From: Pseudoduganella namucuonensis
GTDB taxonomy: Bacteria; Pseudomonadota; Gammaproteobacteria; Burkholderiales; Burkholderiaceae_D
NCBI RefSeq assembly: GCF_900116645.1
Contig: NZ_FPBO01000012.1
Coordinates: 144,804 to 208,803, forward strand
Direction of reading: 5' to 3'
DNA: 64,000 nucleotides
The position numbers and the translations under genes are program-made. Under the pieces are notes generated by a model that did no database searches, was not told the DNA's origin, and saw nothing but the letters and a program-made list of their open reading frames with translations. Of the stretch, positions 10,090-23,926 are shown in pieces (position 1 is the first letter of the stretch; each line of letters begins with the position of its first letter).

Positions 10090-10965
10090 TTAGGCGTTGC
10101 TGGCGGCGACCTGCTCGGCGAAGAAGCGGTTGCCCATTTCTTCAAGGCCCAGCGTTTCGAGCACTTCCCGCAGGCGCTCGGTCGGACGGCGGCGCGGCAG
10201 GTTCTTGTAGCTGGCGATGATGAGTTCATTCTTCATCGAATGCTCCCAGCCCACCAGTTCCGTCACGTTGACCTGGTAGCCGTGCGCCTCCAGTTGCAAA
10301 CAGCGCAGCACGTTGGTGACCTGGCTGCCGAATTCGCGCGTGTGCAGCGGGTGGCGCCAGATCTCGGTGAGCGCGCTCTTGCCGAGCGACTGGCCCTTGT
10401 TCTTGCGCAGCACGGAGGCCACCTCCGCCTGGCAGCACGGCACCAGCACCATGAACTTGGCCTTCTTCTTCAGGGCGAAGGCGATGGCGTCGTCGGTGGC
10501 GGTGTTGCAGGCGTGGAGCGCGGTGACGATGTCGATCCGGTCCGGCAGTTCCTTCGACTCGGTCGACTCGGCCACAGACAGCGGCAGGAAGGACATGCCG
10601 GGGAAGTCGAACTTCCTGGCCAGTTCCTGCGAACGCTCCACCAGCTCGGCGCGGGTTTCGATGCCGTAGATGTGGGAGCCGTCGTCCAGTCCCTTGAAGA
10701 ACAGGTCGTACAGGATGAAGCCGAGGTAGGACTTGCCGGCGCCGTGGTCCACCAGCGACACGCCGGGATGCTCGGCTTGCACTTCCTTCAGCAGCGGTTC
10801 GATGAACTGGTACAGGTGGTAGACCTGCTTGAGCTTGCGGCGGCTGTCCTGGTTCAACTTGCCGTCGCGCGTGAGGATGTGCAATTCCTGCAGCAGCTCG
10901 ACCGACTGGCCGGGCTTCACTTCGGGTGGCAGAGCGATGGGCGCGGCGGTCTTAGGCTGCTTCAT
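10090..10965 (-). CDS. SAM-dependent methyltransferase (Methyltransf_32-like)
   Basis: A 291-residue class I methyltransferase. Motif I reads VSLVDHGAGKSYLGFILYDL near residue 90, with an acidic end of strand 2 (HIYGIETRAELVERS), then IVTALHACNTATDDAIAFAL and the family's MVLVPCCQAEV. These fit the PF13679 type also found in eukaryotic RRNAD1/METTL25 relatives; the substrate is unknown, perhaps RNA. The start MKQPKTAAPIALPPEVK lies inside the end of iscX (14-nt overlap), so it is probably co-transcribed with the ISC operon, a linkage I recall from other betaproteobacteria. Confidence 0.85.
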   Translation of the reverse strand: MKQPKTAAPIALPPEVKPGQSVELLQELHILTRDGKLNQDSRRKLKQVYHLYQFIEPLLKEVQAEHPGVSLVDHGAGKSYLGFILYDLFFKGLDDGSHIYGIETRAELVERSQELARKFDFPGMSFLPLSVAESTESKELPDRIDIVTALHACNTATDDAIAFALKKKAKFMVLVPCCQAEVASVLRKNKGQSLGKSALTEIWRHPLHTREFGSQVTNVLRCLQLEAHGYQVNVTELVGWEHSMKNELIIASYKNLPRRRPTERLREVLETLGLEEMGNRFFAEQVAASNA

Positions 10966-11146
10966 CGATCCACGCCTGCTGGATGGCTTCCAACACCTTT
11001 TCGCCACCGCGCGTGTGGTCGTCGTCGAAACCGTCCAGGTCCACGATCCAGTTGTGCAGGTCGGTGAAGCGGATGGTGATCGGGTCGATCTCGGGATACT
11101 TGTCGTACAGCGCCTCGGCGATGGCCGTGATGTCACTCCATTTCAT
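10952..11146 (-). CDS. iscX: IscX, Fe-S assembly accessory protein
   Basis: A 64-residue acidic protein (MKWSDITAIAEALYDKYPEI; PITIRFTDLHNWIVDLDGF; GGEKVLEAIQQAWIDEA), matching the IscX/YfhJ length and winged-helix pattern. In E. coli IscX binds IscS and iron and tunes the rate of cluster assembly. It starts 10 nt after fdx and is the last ISC protein of the operon. Confidence 0.95.
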   Translation of the reverse strand: MKWSDITAIAEALYDKYPEIDPITIRFTDLHNWIVDLDGFDDDHTRGGEKVLEAIQQAWIDEAA

Positions 11147-11156
11147 GATGCGCTCC

Positions 11157-11498
11157 TCAGTGCCCGCCTTCGCTGGCGTGGTTGATGGTGTACTTCGGAA
11201 TCTCGATCACGAGGTCCTCGTCCGCCACCACCGCCTGGCACGACAGGCGCGATACGGCCTCCAGGCCCCAGGCCTTGTCCAGCAGGTCTTCCTCGGTTTC
11301 GCTGGCTTCGCTCAGCGAGTTGAAGCCTTCGCGCACCAGCACGTGGCAGGTGGTGCAGGCGCAGGACTTCTCGCAGGCGTGCTCGATGTGGATGTCGTTG
11401 TCGAGCATGACGTCGCACAGGGTCTTGCCGGCTGGGGCCTCGACGACGGCGCCCTCGGGGCACAGCTTGGCGTGGGGCAGGAATACGATTTGTGGCAC
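11157..11498 (-). CDS. fdx: ISC-system 2Fe-2S ferredoxin
   Basis: A 113-residue ferredoxin that supplies electrons for cluster synthesis on IscU. The ligands are the cysteines in HACEKSCACTTCHVLV plus the distal one in SRLSCQAVV, the adrenodoxin-type spacing. The N-terminus PQIVFLPHAKLCPEGAVVEA is typical of the ISC ferredoxin. It is separated from hscA by a 116-nt gap holding palindromic repeats, unusual for this tightly packed operon. Confidence 0.95.
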   Translation of the reverse strand: MPQIVFLPHAKLCPEGAVVEAPAGKTLCDVMLDNDIHIEHACEKSCACTTCHVLVREGFNSLSEASETEEDLLDKAWGLEAVSRLSCQAVVADEDLVIEIPKYTINHASEGGH

Positions 11499-11518
11499 TT
11501 GATACCTCTACATTTTGA

Positions 11519-11612
11519 GAACCCCGGTCGCCCCCGCGCAAGCGGGGGCCCAAGGGAACAACATGACTTTGGTTCCCGCCTGCGCGGCGGTCCGCCGATG
11601 CGGAACGACAGT
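11519..11612. repeat. Palindromic repeat block inside the isc operon
   Basis: The gap between hscA and fdx contains CCCCCGC and GCGGGGG around GCAA (11531-11548), then GGGAAC/GTTCCC arms about 12 nt apart, then another GC-rich partly palindromic stretch with TGCGGAACGACA. This looks like a dispersed intergenic repeat (REP/MITE style) that has entered the operon. It could attenuate or process the downstream fdx-iscX message. Confidence 0.5.
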
Positions 11613-11614
11613 CC

Positions 11615-13510
11615 TTACACTACCTGGTCCAGCGACTTGCCGGCCAGCGCGCTGCGGACGCTGCGGTCCATGCGGCGCGATGCGAATTCCTCGGTGCCGC
11701 GCGCCAGCGCCTCGACCGCGGCCTTGACGGCGCCATGGTCTACCGCGCCGGCGACGGACTGCGCGACAACGGCGCGGGTGCGCGCCATCAGCGCCTCGAC
11801 CTCGGCGCGCTCCTCGCCGGACAACAGGCCCGCGTCCTCGTTCAGCGCGGATTGCGTGGCCAGCAGGATGCGCTCGGCCTCGACCTGTTCCTCGCGCAGC
11901 GCGCGGGCGGCCATGTCGACGTCGGCGGATTTATACGAGTCCTGCAGCATGCGCGCCACGTCGTCGTCGCCCAGGCCGTAGGACGGCTTGACCGAGATCG
12001 ACGCCTCCACGCCCGAGCGCAGCTCTCGCGCCGAGACCGACAGCAGCCCGTCGGCGTCGACCTGGTAGGTGATGCGGATGCGCGCCGCGCCGGCCGCCAT
12101 CGGCGGGATGCCGCGCAGTTCGAAGCGCGCCAGCGAGCGGCAGTCGCTCACCAGTTCGCGCTCGCCCTGCAGCACGTGCACCGCCAGCGCGGTCTGGCCG
12201 TCCTTGAAGGTGGTGAACTCCTGCGCGCGGGCGCACGGTATGGTCGAGTTGCGCGGGATGACCTTCTCCACCAGGCCGCCCATGGTTTCGATGCCCAGCG
12301 ACAGCGGGATCACGTCCAGCAGCAGCCAGTCGTCGCCCGGCGCGCGGTTGCCGGCCAGCAGATTGGCCTGGATGGCGGCGCCCAGCGCGACCACCTTGTC
12401 CGGATCGATGTTGGCGTGCGGGATGGTGTGGAAGTATTCGCTGACCGCGCGCTGCACGTGCGGCATGCGGGTCGCGCCGCCCACCATCACCACGCCGTCG
12501 ATGTCGTCCGCGTCGATATTGGCGTCGCGCAGGGCCTTCTTGATGGCGTTCATGGTCTTGTTGACCAGGTGCTTGGTGATCTCGGCGAAGGTCGCGGCGC
12601 TCACCTTCAGGTGCACCTCCTCGCCCGACCCCAGGAAGGCGTCGATCGTCACTTCCGATTTGCTCGACAGCAGTTCCTTGGCCTCGCGCGCCTTCACCAT
12701 CAGCACGGCGGTGTCCTCGTCGGACAGCGGCGCCAGCTTTTCCTGCTCGTGGATCCAGCAGAACAGGCGGTGGTCGAAGTCGTCGCCGCCCAGCGCGGAA
12801 TCGCCGCCGGTGGACAGCACCTCGAACACGCCCTTGGACAATTTCAGGATCGAGATGTCGAAGGTGCCGCCGCCCAGGTCGTACACGGCGAACAGGCCCT
12901 CGGAGGCGTTGTCCAGGCCGTAGGCGATGGCGGCGGCGGTCGGCTCGCTCAGCAGGCGCAGCACGTTGATGCCGGCCAGCTGCGCCGCGTCCTTGGTGGC
13001 CTGGCGCTGCGCCTCGTCGAAGTAGGCGGGCACGGTGATGACGGCGCCCACCAGGTCGTCGCCCAGCGAGTCCTCGGCGCGCTGGCGCAAGGTGGCCAGG
13101 ATCTGGGCCGAGGTCTCGACCGGCGACTTGATGCCGGCCACGGTCTTCAGCTGCACCATGCCGTGGCCGCCCTCGCGGTCGCCGTCGACGAAGTCGTAGG
13201 GCAGGTTCTCGGCGTAGGCGATGTCCTTCAGGCCGCGGCCCATGAAGCGCTTGACGGAGACGATGGTGTTCTTCGGGTCGGTGGTCTGCGCGGCCTGGGC
13301 CTTGTAGCCGATGTGGGCGTGGCCGTTCGGCAGGTAGCGCACCACGGACGGCAGCAGCGGGTGGCCGTCCTCGTCGTTCAACACCTCGGGAATGCTGTTG
13401 CGCACGGTGGCGACCAGCGAATTGGTGGTGCCCAGGTCGATACCCACCGCCAGCCGGTGCTGGTGCGGCGCGGTCGACATGCCCGGTTCGGAGATTTGCA
13501 GTAGTGCCAT
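11615..13510 (-). CDS. hscA: Fe-S assembly chaperone HscA (specialised Hsp70)
   Basis: A 631-residue DnaK-like ATPase dedicated to releasing clusters from IscU with HscB. The nucleotide-binding domain shows [35 protein letters not shown] and [15 protein letters not shown]. The interdomain linker [19 protein letters not shown] and the substrate-binding domain follow in normal order, ending with a helical lid. The N-terminal extension before the ATPase core is as in other HscA proteins. It starts 9 nt after hscB. Confidence 0.97.
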   Translation of the reverse strand: MALLQISEPGMSTAPHQHRLAVGIDLGTTNSLVATVRNSIPEVLNDEDGHPLLPSVVRYLPNGHAHIGYKAQAAQTTDPKNTIVSVKRFMGRGLKDIAYAENLPYDFVDGDREGGHGMVQLKTVAGIKSPVETSAQILATLRQRAEDSLGDDLVGAVITVPAYFDEAQRQATKDAAQLAGINVLRLLSEPTAAAIAYGLDNASEGLFAVYDLGGGTFDISILKLSKGVFEVLSTGGDSALGGDDFDHRLFCWIHEQEKLAPLSDEDTAVLMVKAREAKELLSSKSEVTIDAFLGSGEEVHLKVSAATFAEITKHLVNKTMNAIKKALRDANIDADDIDGVVMVGGATRMPHVQRAVSEYFHTIPHANIDPDKVVALGAAIQANLLAGNRAPGDDWLLLDVIPLSLGIETMGGLVEKVIPRNSTIPCARAQEFTTFKDGQTALAVHVLQGERELVSDCRSLARFELRGIPPMAAGAARIRITYQVDADGLLSVSARELRSGVEASISVKPSYGLGDDDVARMLQDSYKSADVDMAARALREEQVEAERILLATQSALNEDAGLLSGEERAEVEALMARTRAVVAQSVAGAVDHGAVKAAVEALARGTEEFASRRMDRSVRSALAGKSLDQVV

Positions 13511-13519
13511 GGATTCTTT

Positions 13520-14035
13520 TTATGCTTCGAGTGCATCAAAGGCGAAGCGGACTTCTTCGCCGAATTTTTCGAGGAACATCATCGCCCGCACGTCCTGCGC
13601 GGCGGCGTGGTAGTCGCCGGCGTCGCAGCGCGCCTCGATGTCCTTGAGCAGGTCCTTGCGGGCGGCGCGCAACTGGCCGTCCAGCGTTTCCAGCAGTTCC
13701 AGGTCCTTGCCGGCGCGCGCGTCCTCGAGCTCCTCGCGCCACTCCATCTGCTGCATCAGGAACGCGCCCGGCATCGACGTGTTCGATTCGGTCTGCAGGT
13801 CCACGCCGTTCAACTCGCACAGGTAGCGCGCGCGCAGCTGCGGATTCTTCAAGGTCTGGTAGGCCTCGTTGGCGCGGGTGGCCCACTGCATCGCGACGCG
13901 CTTCTCGGCGTCGGTCGCGTTGACGAATTTGTCTGGATGGACGCGGTTCTGCACGTCGCGGTAGGCGCCGTTCAGCGCCTCCGCGTCAACGGCGTAGCGC
14001 TGCGGCAGGTTGAAGAGTTCGAAGTGGTTTTGCAC
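13520..14035 (-). CDS. hscB: Fe-S assembly co-chaperone HscB (J-domain protein)
   Basis: A 171-residue protein. The N-terminal J domain begins MQNHFELFNLPQRYAVDAEA and carries the HPD tripeptide in VQNRVHPDKFVNATDAEK, which stimulates the HscA ATPase. The C-terminal three-helix domain (MPGAFLMQQMEWREELEDA) binds IscU. Lengths and order match the family. It lies between iscA (38-nt gap) and hscA. Confidence 0.96.
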   Translation of the reverse strand: MQNHFELFNLPQRYAVDAEALNGAYRDVQNRVHPDKFVNATDAEKRVAMQWATRANEAYQTLKNPQLRARYLCELNGVDLQTESNTSMPGAFLMQQMEWREELEDARAGKDLELLETLDGQLRAARKDLLKDIEARCDAGDYHAAAQDVRAMMFLEKFGEEVRFAFDALEA

Positions 14036-14073
14036 GGCACGCGAAAAGTGGAACTGCGGTGGAAACCGCGGGT

Positions 14074-14397
14074 TTAAATGCGGAAGCTTTCGCCGCAGCC
14101 GCAGGCGTCTTTCTCGTTCGGGTTGTTGAACTTGAAGCCCTCGTTCAAGCCCTCGCGCGCGAAATCGAGCTCGGTGCCGTCGATGTAGGGCAGGCTTTTC
14201 GGGTCCACGAAGACCTTCACGCCGTGCGATTCGAACACCGCGTCCTCGTCCGCCACCTCGTCCACGTACTCCAGCTTGTAGGCCAGACCGGAGCAGCCCG
14301 TGGTCCGCACGCCGAAGCGCAGGCCCAGGCCCTTGCCGCGGCGTTCGATGTAGCGGTTGATGTGCTTCGCTGCCTTTTCGGTCAGTGTGATTGCCAT
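14074..14397 (-). CDS. iscA: A-type Fe-S carrier IscA
   Basis: A 107-residue A-type carrier. Three conserved cysteines are visible, one in [17 protein letters not shown] and two in the C-terminal [10 protein letters not shown]. It begins [17 protein letters not shown]. It accepts clusters or iron from the IscU scaffold and passes them to apo-proteins. The start is the ATG 14 nt after the iscU stop; a longer reading frame upstream is only overlap with iscU. Confidence 0.96.
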   Translation of the reverse strand: MAITLTEKAAKHINRYIERRGKGLGLRFGVRTTGCSGLAYKLEYVDEVADEDAVFESHGVKVFVDPKSLPYIDGTELDFAREGLNEGFKFNNPNEKDACGCGESFRI

Positions 14398-14411
14398 TGC
14401 GGTCCTCCGGC

Positions 14412-14795
14412 TTATGCCGAGTGTTTTGCCTTGTAGTCCTGCACGGCGGCCTTGATCGCGTCCTCGGCCAGGATGGAGCAGTGGATCTTCACCGGCGGCA
14501 GCGCCAGTTCCTCGGCGATGGCGGTGTTCTTGATGGCCAGCGCCTCGTCCAGGGTCTTGCCCTTGACCCATTCGGTCACCAGCGACGACGAGGCGATCGC
14601 CGAACCGCAGCCGTAGGTCTTGAATTTCGCGTCCTCGATCAGGCCATCGGCGCCGACCTTGATCTGCAGCTTCATCACGTCGCCGCAGGCCGGCGCGCCG
14701 ACCATGCCGGTGCCGACCGATTCGTCGCCCTTTTCAAAGGCGCCGACGTTGCGTGGATTTTCGTAGTGGTCCAACACTTTTTCCGAGTAAGCCAT
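14412..14795 (-). CDS. iscU: Fe-S cluster scaffold IscU
   Basis: A 127-residue scaffold. The three ligand cysteines appear in [25 protein letters not shown] and [10 protein letters not shown], and the HscA recognition motif LPPVK precedes the third. Clusters are built here from IscS-derived sulfur. It begins [18 protein letters not shown]. It lies 57 nt downstream of iscS. Confidence 0.97.
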   Translation of the reverse strand: MAYSEKVLDHYENPRNVGAFEKGDESVGTGMVGAPACGDVMKLQIKVGADGLIEDAKFKTYGCGSAIASSSLVTEWVKGKTLDEALAIKNTAIAEELALPPVKIHCSILAEDAIKAAVQDYKAKHSA

Positions 14796-14852
14796 TTTGA
14801 TGCTCCTGTTAATCCGTCTGAATTCTATGCAGTCGATTACCGCGAGCGGCGC

Positions 14853-16115
<1,263 letters not shown>

Positions 16116-16154
16116 CTATTAACTCCAATAAGCGTGTCTAGTCTTGGCTCTGTC

Positions 16155-16628
16155 TTAGCCGACGGCGGCGTTGCGGTGCATGACCACCACCGCCTGGTCG
16201 GCGTGCTTTTGTTTCTGTTGATCGACCAGATCCTGCAGCGACACGGAGTCCAGGTAATCGACCATTTTTTCGTTCAGGGTTGCCCACAGTTCGTGCGTCA
16301 TGCAGCGCGCGCCGGTGGTGGCGTCGGCGCCGTGGCAGTTTTCCTTGCCGCCGCACTGGGTCGCGTCCAGCGGCTCGTCGACGGCGATGATGATGTCGGC
16401 CACCGTCACCTTGTCGGCGCGGCGCGCCAGGCTGTAGCCGCCGCCGGGGCCGCGGATCGACTCGACGATCTCGTGGCGGCGCAGCTTGCCGAACAACTGT
16501 TCCAGGTAGGACAGCGAAATCGCCTGGCGCTGTGAAATGCCAGACAGCGTGACCGGGCCTTTGCCCTGGCGCAAGGCCAGATCGATCATCGCGGTCACTG
16601 CAAAACGGCCTTTGGTGGTCAGACGCAT
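16155..16628 (-). CDS. iscR: Fe-S-sensing repressor of the isc operon
   Basis: A 157-residue Rrf2-family regulator. The winged helix-turn-helix is at residues 1-60 (MRLTTKGRFAVTAMIDLALR; LSGISQRQAISLSYLEQLFG). The 2Fe-2S ligands are in QCGGKENC and GARCMTHELW. E. coli spaces these cysteines 5 and 5; here the second gap is 10 residues, a five-residue insertion. The ATG at 16628 is preferred over a GTG one codon earlier because IscR proteins begin MRLT. The gene heads the operon, and an IscR-type operator lies over its promoter. Confidence 0.96.
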   Translation of the reverse strand: MRLTTKGRFAVTAMIDLALRQGKGPVTLSGISQRQAISLSYLEQLFGKLRRHEIVESIRGPGGGYSLARRADKVTVADIIIAVDEPLDATQCGGKENCHGADATTGARCMTHELWATLNEKMVDYLDSVSLQDLVDQQKQKHADQAVVVMHRNAAVG

Positions 16629-16680
16629 CACAACCTCGGTTGGGTTAAAATATCGTGTCGTTCAGCCAATCAAACTCGGA

Positions 16681-16729
16681 TTAGTTGAATGAATTAGTCA
16701 AGTATACCAAACTTGACCAACTTTGTCAG
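16681..16729 (-). promoter_or_regulatory. isc operon promoter with IscR type 1 operator
   Basis: On the minus strand CTGACA (16724-16729) and TATACT (16701-16706) are 17 nt apart, close to a consensus sigma-70 promoter. Overlapping the -10 is a 25-nt element at 16681-16705 beginning ATACTTGACT and ending ATTCAACTAA, which by my comparison fits the E. coli IscR type 1 consensus at all but two positions. Holo-IscR would therefore cover the -10 and repress the operon when clusters are plentiful. It lies 53 nt upstream of the iscR ATG. Confidence 0.85.
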
Positions 16730-16783
16730 GCGACGCCCTTGGCGCCGCCCGCGAGACGTCTGTGTGCCGTTTTGGCGGGTGAC

Positions 16784-17548
16784 TCAGGCGCGCAACAATT
16801 CCATCGGCTTGAACAGCGCGTGCATGTCGCGGTTGGCGATGAAGGTCAGGTTGTACGGGTGCTCGGCCACGATCTGCGGCAACGCCCGCACCGTCGGCAG
16901 CTTGTTCAGCTGTTCGGCGATCTTCCCCCACAAAACCAGCTTGGGCCGGTGCTGTTCCAGCGCCGCGATCACCGTCTCGAAGAACGGCAGCCACGCCTTG
17001 GCGTCCTTGGCCGGCGCCACGTGCTCGCGGAACACCAGCGACGCGTTCAGCAGCAGGAAGCCATGGCCGGTCAGCTTTTGCTGGATCTGCGCCAGCGTCT
17101 GCACGGCGGCCGGGTCGGCGCGGAACTCGGCGGCGATGGCGGCCAGCGCCGCGCTGCCGGTGTTGTCCTCGGCCAGCCGGCCGTCGGCCACCAGCAGCAT
17201 CTTCATGAAGTTGCGCAGCGAGGTGGCCTTGTTGACCGGCTTCGACAGCCCGCCGCCCTTCTCGTCCGACCACAGGCCCTTGACGGCGCCGTCCATGAAG
17301 CACACGCCGGTGGCGCTCTCCTCGCGCGGATAGGGCCCCTCGCCCACCAGCACGTAGCGCACCTTGTCCAGCGGCAATTCGAAGGCGTTGAACAGGCGCT
17401 GGTCGGTGGGCAGGTAGGTGTCGGCGGCCAGCCCGGCCAGATAGGCGGGGTTCGCCGCCATCATCGCTTCCAGGCCGGAAATAAGGATGGGGTGCCAGGA
17501 AGAATCGGCGCGGCCTAGGGCCTGGAGGATAGATACTGGAATGAACAT
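16784..17548 (-). CDS. Uracil-DNA glycosylase-superfamily protein with altered active-site motif
   Basis: A 254-residue protein with UDG-family layout: YVLVGEGPYPREESATGVCF takes the place of Ung's LGQDPYH motif, SLRNFMKMLL and GFLLLNASLVFREH follow, then PKLVLWGKIAEQLNK and AEHPYNLTF where Ung has HPSPLS. The water-activating Asp of GQDPYH is Gly71 here, while the His-Pro near the C-terminus is kept. The start MFIPVSILQALG is favoured over one 16 codons earlier, whose extra residues are a hydrophobic stretch next to a hairpin. It may excise another base, or only bind DNA. Confidence 0.7.
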   Translation of the reverse strand: MFIPVSILQALGRADSSWHPILISGLEAMMAANPAYLAGLAADTYLPTDQRLFNAFELPLDKVRYVLVGEGPYPREESATGVCFMDGAVKGLWSDEKGGGLSKPVNKATSLRNFMKMLLVADGRLAEDNTGSAALAAIAAEFRADPAAVQTLAQIQQKLTGHGFLLLNASLVFREHVAPAKDAKAWLPFFETVIAALEQHRPKLVLWGKIAEQLNKLPTVRALPQIVAEHPYNLTFIANRDMHALFKPMELLRA

Positions 17549-17603
17549 GACGGCAACGAGTAGGAAAAAGAGGCCGGATTTTATCATTTCAAACATTCGG
17601 CCG

Positions 17604-17653
17604 AAAAAGGGGTCAGGTTCGGTATAAAAAAATACCGAACCTGACCCCTTTTT
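17604..17653 (-). terminator. Perfect 22-bp hairpin, terminator of argO and GGGGTCAG-family palindrome
   Basis: Arms at 17604-17625 and 17632-17653 are exact reverse complements (22 bp) around six A's. The outer part is AAAAAGGGGTCAGG, so either strand ends in a T run after CCCC. It lies just after argO and before the UDG-like gene, both on the minus strand, so it probably ends argO transcription. The GGGGTCAG core links it to the other intergenic palindromes of the window. Confidence 0.8.
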
Positions 17654-17666
17654 CCCTTTTTCCTTT

Positions 17667-18281
17667 TCAGCCCCCGAACGCCAGGGCGGCGGCCAGCGCC
17701 AGCATGATGGCGCCGGTCAGCGCCTCGATGCACTTCCACGCCAGCGGCCGGCGCAGCAGGTCCGACAGCCGGCTGGCGCCGAAGCCCAGCGCGGTGAACC
17801 AGATCAGCGAGGCCGTCATCGCGCCGACGGCGAAGCTGGGCCGCTCGTGGGCCGGGTAGTTGCCGCCGATCGCGCCCAGCAGCACCACCGCGTCCAGGTA
17901 GACATGGGGATTGAGCAGCGACATGGCAAGCACGCTCAGCAGCGCGTTGCGGGCGCTGACCGGCGCGCCGCCCTCGCCCGCCGGCAGCGCGCCCGGCCGC
18001 AGCAACGCGGCCCAGCTGCGCAGGCCGTACCACAGCAGGAAGGCCGCGCCGCCCCAGCGCGCCGCCCCCATCAGCAGCGGCGAGGACTGGATCAGTACGC
18101 CCATGCCCGCCACGCCGGCGCCGATCAGCAGCACGTCGATGACGACGCAGGTGGCCACCGTCAGCGCCACGTGCTGGCGCCGCACGCCCACCCGCAGCAC
18201 GTGCGCGTTCTGCGCGCCGATCGCCATGATGAGGCTGGCGCCGAGGCCCAGGCCGCTGAGGAATACCTGTGGGGTGAACAT
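17667..18281 (-). CDS. argO: LysE/ArgO-family amino-acid exporter
   Basis: A 204-residue inner-membrane exporter with about six hydrophobic helices. Family marks include GLGLGASLIMAIGAQNAHVL, the following VGVRRQHVALTVATC, and AMSLLNPHVYLDAVVLLG. It exports arginine and/or lysine. AAAGGAGAGC precedes the ATG. It is divergent from a LysR-type gene that matches ArgP, the usual activator of argO, so the pair is a classic exporter-regulator unit. Confidence 0.92.
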   Translation of the reverse strand: MFTPQVFLSGLGLGASLIMAIGAQNAHVLRVGVRRQHVALTVATCVVIDVLLIGAGVAGMGVLIQSSPLLMGAARWGGAAFLLWYGLRSWAALLRPGALPAGEGGAPVSARNALLSVLAMSLLNPHVYLDAVVLLGAIGGNYPAHERPSFAVGAMTASLIWFTALGFGASRLSDLLRRPLAWKCIEALTGAIMLALAAALAFGG

Positions 18282-18388
18282 GCCGCTCTCCTTTAATTAG
18301 ATGCAAGCATTGTCCAGTCGCGGCCGTACAATATGAAGCTGAATTCATATTTCTAAATATAGTTAAGTAAAACTGAATTGGAGACCCC

Positions 18389-19291
18389 ATGCTGCCCGAC
18401 ACCCGCCAGGGCGAGGCGCTGCTCGCCATCGTCGACACCGGCAGTTTCGAGCAGGCCGCCGCGCTGCTGCACATCTCGCCGTCCGCCATCTCGCAGCGGG
18501 TGGCGGCGCTCGAGGCGGCGGCCGGCGCGCCCCTGCTGGTGCGCAGCCGCCCCTGCCGCCCGACCGCCGCCGGCCAGCGCCTGGTCAGCTACCTGCGCCG
18601 AAGCAGGCTGCTGGAGGAGGAATACCTGGCCGACCTGGCCGACCAGGAGGGGCGGCCGCTGAGCGTGCCGCTGGCGGTCAACAACGACACGCTGGCCACC
18701 TGGCTGCTGCCGGAGCTGACGCCCTTCCTGGCGCGCGAAAACCTGCTGCTCGACATCGCGCTGGACGACCAGGACCACACCTACAACCTGCTCGAGCGCG
18801 GCGTGGCGCTGGCCGCCGTGTCGACGGAGGCGCAGCCCATGCGCGGCTGCACCGTCCAGCCGCTGGGGGTGATGCGCTACCGCATGCTGGCCTCGCCCGC
18901 CTTCGCCGCGCGCTGGTTTCCCGGCGGCCTGTCGCGCGAGGCGGCGCGCAAGGCGCCCCTGCTGGTGTTCGACCGCAAGGACATGCTGCAGGCCGTCTTC
19001 CTGCAGCGCGAACTCGGCCTGCCGCCCGGCAGCTATCCCTGCCACTACATCCCGTCCAGCGACGCCTTCCTGAACGCGATCCTGCTGGGCCTGGGCTACG
19101 GCATGTCGCCGGAACAGCAATACGGCGGCCTGCTGGAACAGGCCACCCTGCTGGACGTGGCGCCGGGGCGGCACATCGACGTCGCGCTGCACTGGCACAG
19201 CTGGCGCGTGCAGTCGCCCAAGCTGGAGCGCCTGAGCGCGGAGGTGATCGCCGCGGCCCGGCGGCGCCTGACGCAGGCCCCCACACCGTAG
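18389..19291 (+). CDS. argP: LysR-type regulator ArgP
   Basis: A 300-residue LysR-family regulator. The N-terminal helix-turn-helix is GSFEQAAALLHISPSAISQR. The effector domain has NNDTLATWLLPELTPFLARE and PSSDAFLNAILLGLGYGMSPE, which are strong ArgP/IciA/LysG signatures. ArgP senses arginine and lysine and activates argO. GGAG lies five bases before the ATG. The 107-nt divergent spacer is AT-rich near argP, fitting an ArgP-bound promoter, though I cannot pinpoint the site. Confidence 0.92.
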   Translation: MLPDTRQGEALLAIVDTGSFEQAAALLHISPSAISQRVAALEAAAGAPLLVRSRPCRPTAAGQRLVSYLRRSRLLEEEYLADLADQEGRPLSVPLAVNNDTLATWLLPELTPFLARENLLLDIALDDQDHTYNLLERGVALAAVSTEAQPMRGCTVQPLGVMRYRMLASPAFAARWFPGGLSREAARKAPLLVFDRKDMLQAVFLQRELGLPPGSYPCHYIPSSDAFLNAILLGLGYGMSPEQQYGGLLEQATLLDVAPGRHIDVALHWHSWRVQSPKLERLSAEVIAAARRRLTQAPTP

Positions 19292-19380
19292 CGCGCGGCG
19301 CTTGCCGCTCCGCGGGCGCTCACGTAAAGTGTCTTAAGTGGAAAGATTGTCCATGGCATACACCTGCGTCTGGAGAAGAG

Positions 19381-23300
<3,920 letters not shown>

Positions 23301-23304
<4 letters not shown>

Positions 23305-23627
23305 CGCGAGTAATAGGAACAGGTGTATTTGCGCAGGCCGTCGACCTGGTTGGTGTACACCGAGCGGCCCTCGTAGAAACTGGGGCAGGCCGCGTACCAG
23401 ATCGTGCTCTGGTTGCCGAAATAGGTGGTGTAGCTGGCGCCCGGCGCCAGCCCGGCGGCCTGGCCGAACTGGCACACCGGGCCGGAGGAAAAGCACCAGT
23501 GCACCATGACCGCGGCGCCGCAATTGCTGCGGAACACCAGGCCGCCGTCGTTGGTGGCGCTGCCCGAGACGCAGATCAGGTCGCGCCAGCTGCGCGGCCC
23601 GATGGCCTTGATCGTCTCGATCGCCAT
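23301..23627 (-). CDS. Small Cys-rich secreted-type domain protein, possibly frameshifted
   Basis: A 108-residue ORF with CVSGSATNDGGLVFRSNCGA, VHWCFSSGPVC, PGASYTTYFGNQ and WYAACPSFYEG, resembling small uncharacterised secreted domains built on a WC and AAC pattern. The same frame stays coding upstream of the ATG (IPRLCADAPSPISDADFGRE) but reaches a stop with no start codon. A good ribosome site (AGGGAG) with ATG at 23766 opens in a different frame. A one-base indel near 23740 would join the two, so the real gene may be 23301-23766 with a frameshift. It is convergent with the histidine kinase, overlapping by 4 nt. Confidence 0.5.
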
Positions 23628-23926
23628 TTCCCGGCCGAAATCGGCGTCGCTGATCGGCGACGGCGCGTCGGCGCACAGGCGCGGAATGCGGCGCCACAGC
23701 GAACCCAGGAAGCGGCCCGCGCGCCCGCGCCGCGCGAGGGCGGCTCCATCCTGATGTCGTTCTCATCCCGGCTCCCTTTTCGGCGCAAAGCCGGGGTAGT
23801 ATGAATATAAAATAAACAACACAATACGGCTGTGGAAACTGTGCGGAAATACCACGCCGGGGTTCGCTTGCGGCCAGTGGGGATTTGCCGCACTATCCGT
23901 TGACAAAACCTTCAGACGAGGCAAGC

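Noticed and set aside
23900..23905. TTGACA as -35 of the ABC export operon
   Set aside because: No -10-like hexamer lies at 16-18 nt, and the region overlaps the chosen start codon.
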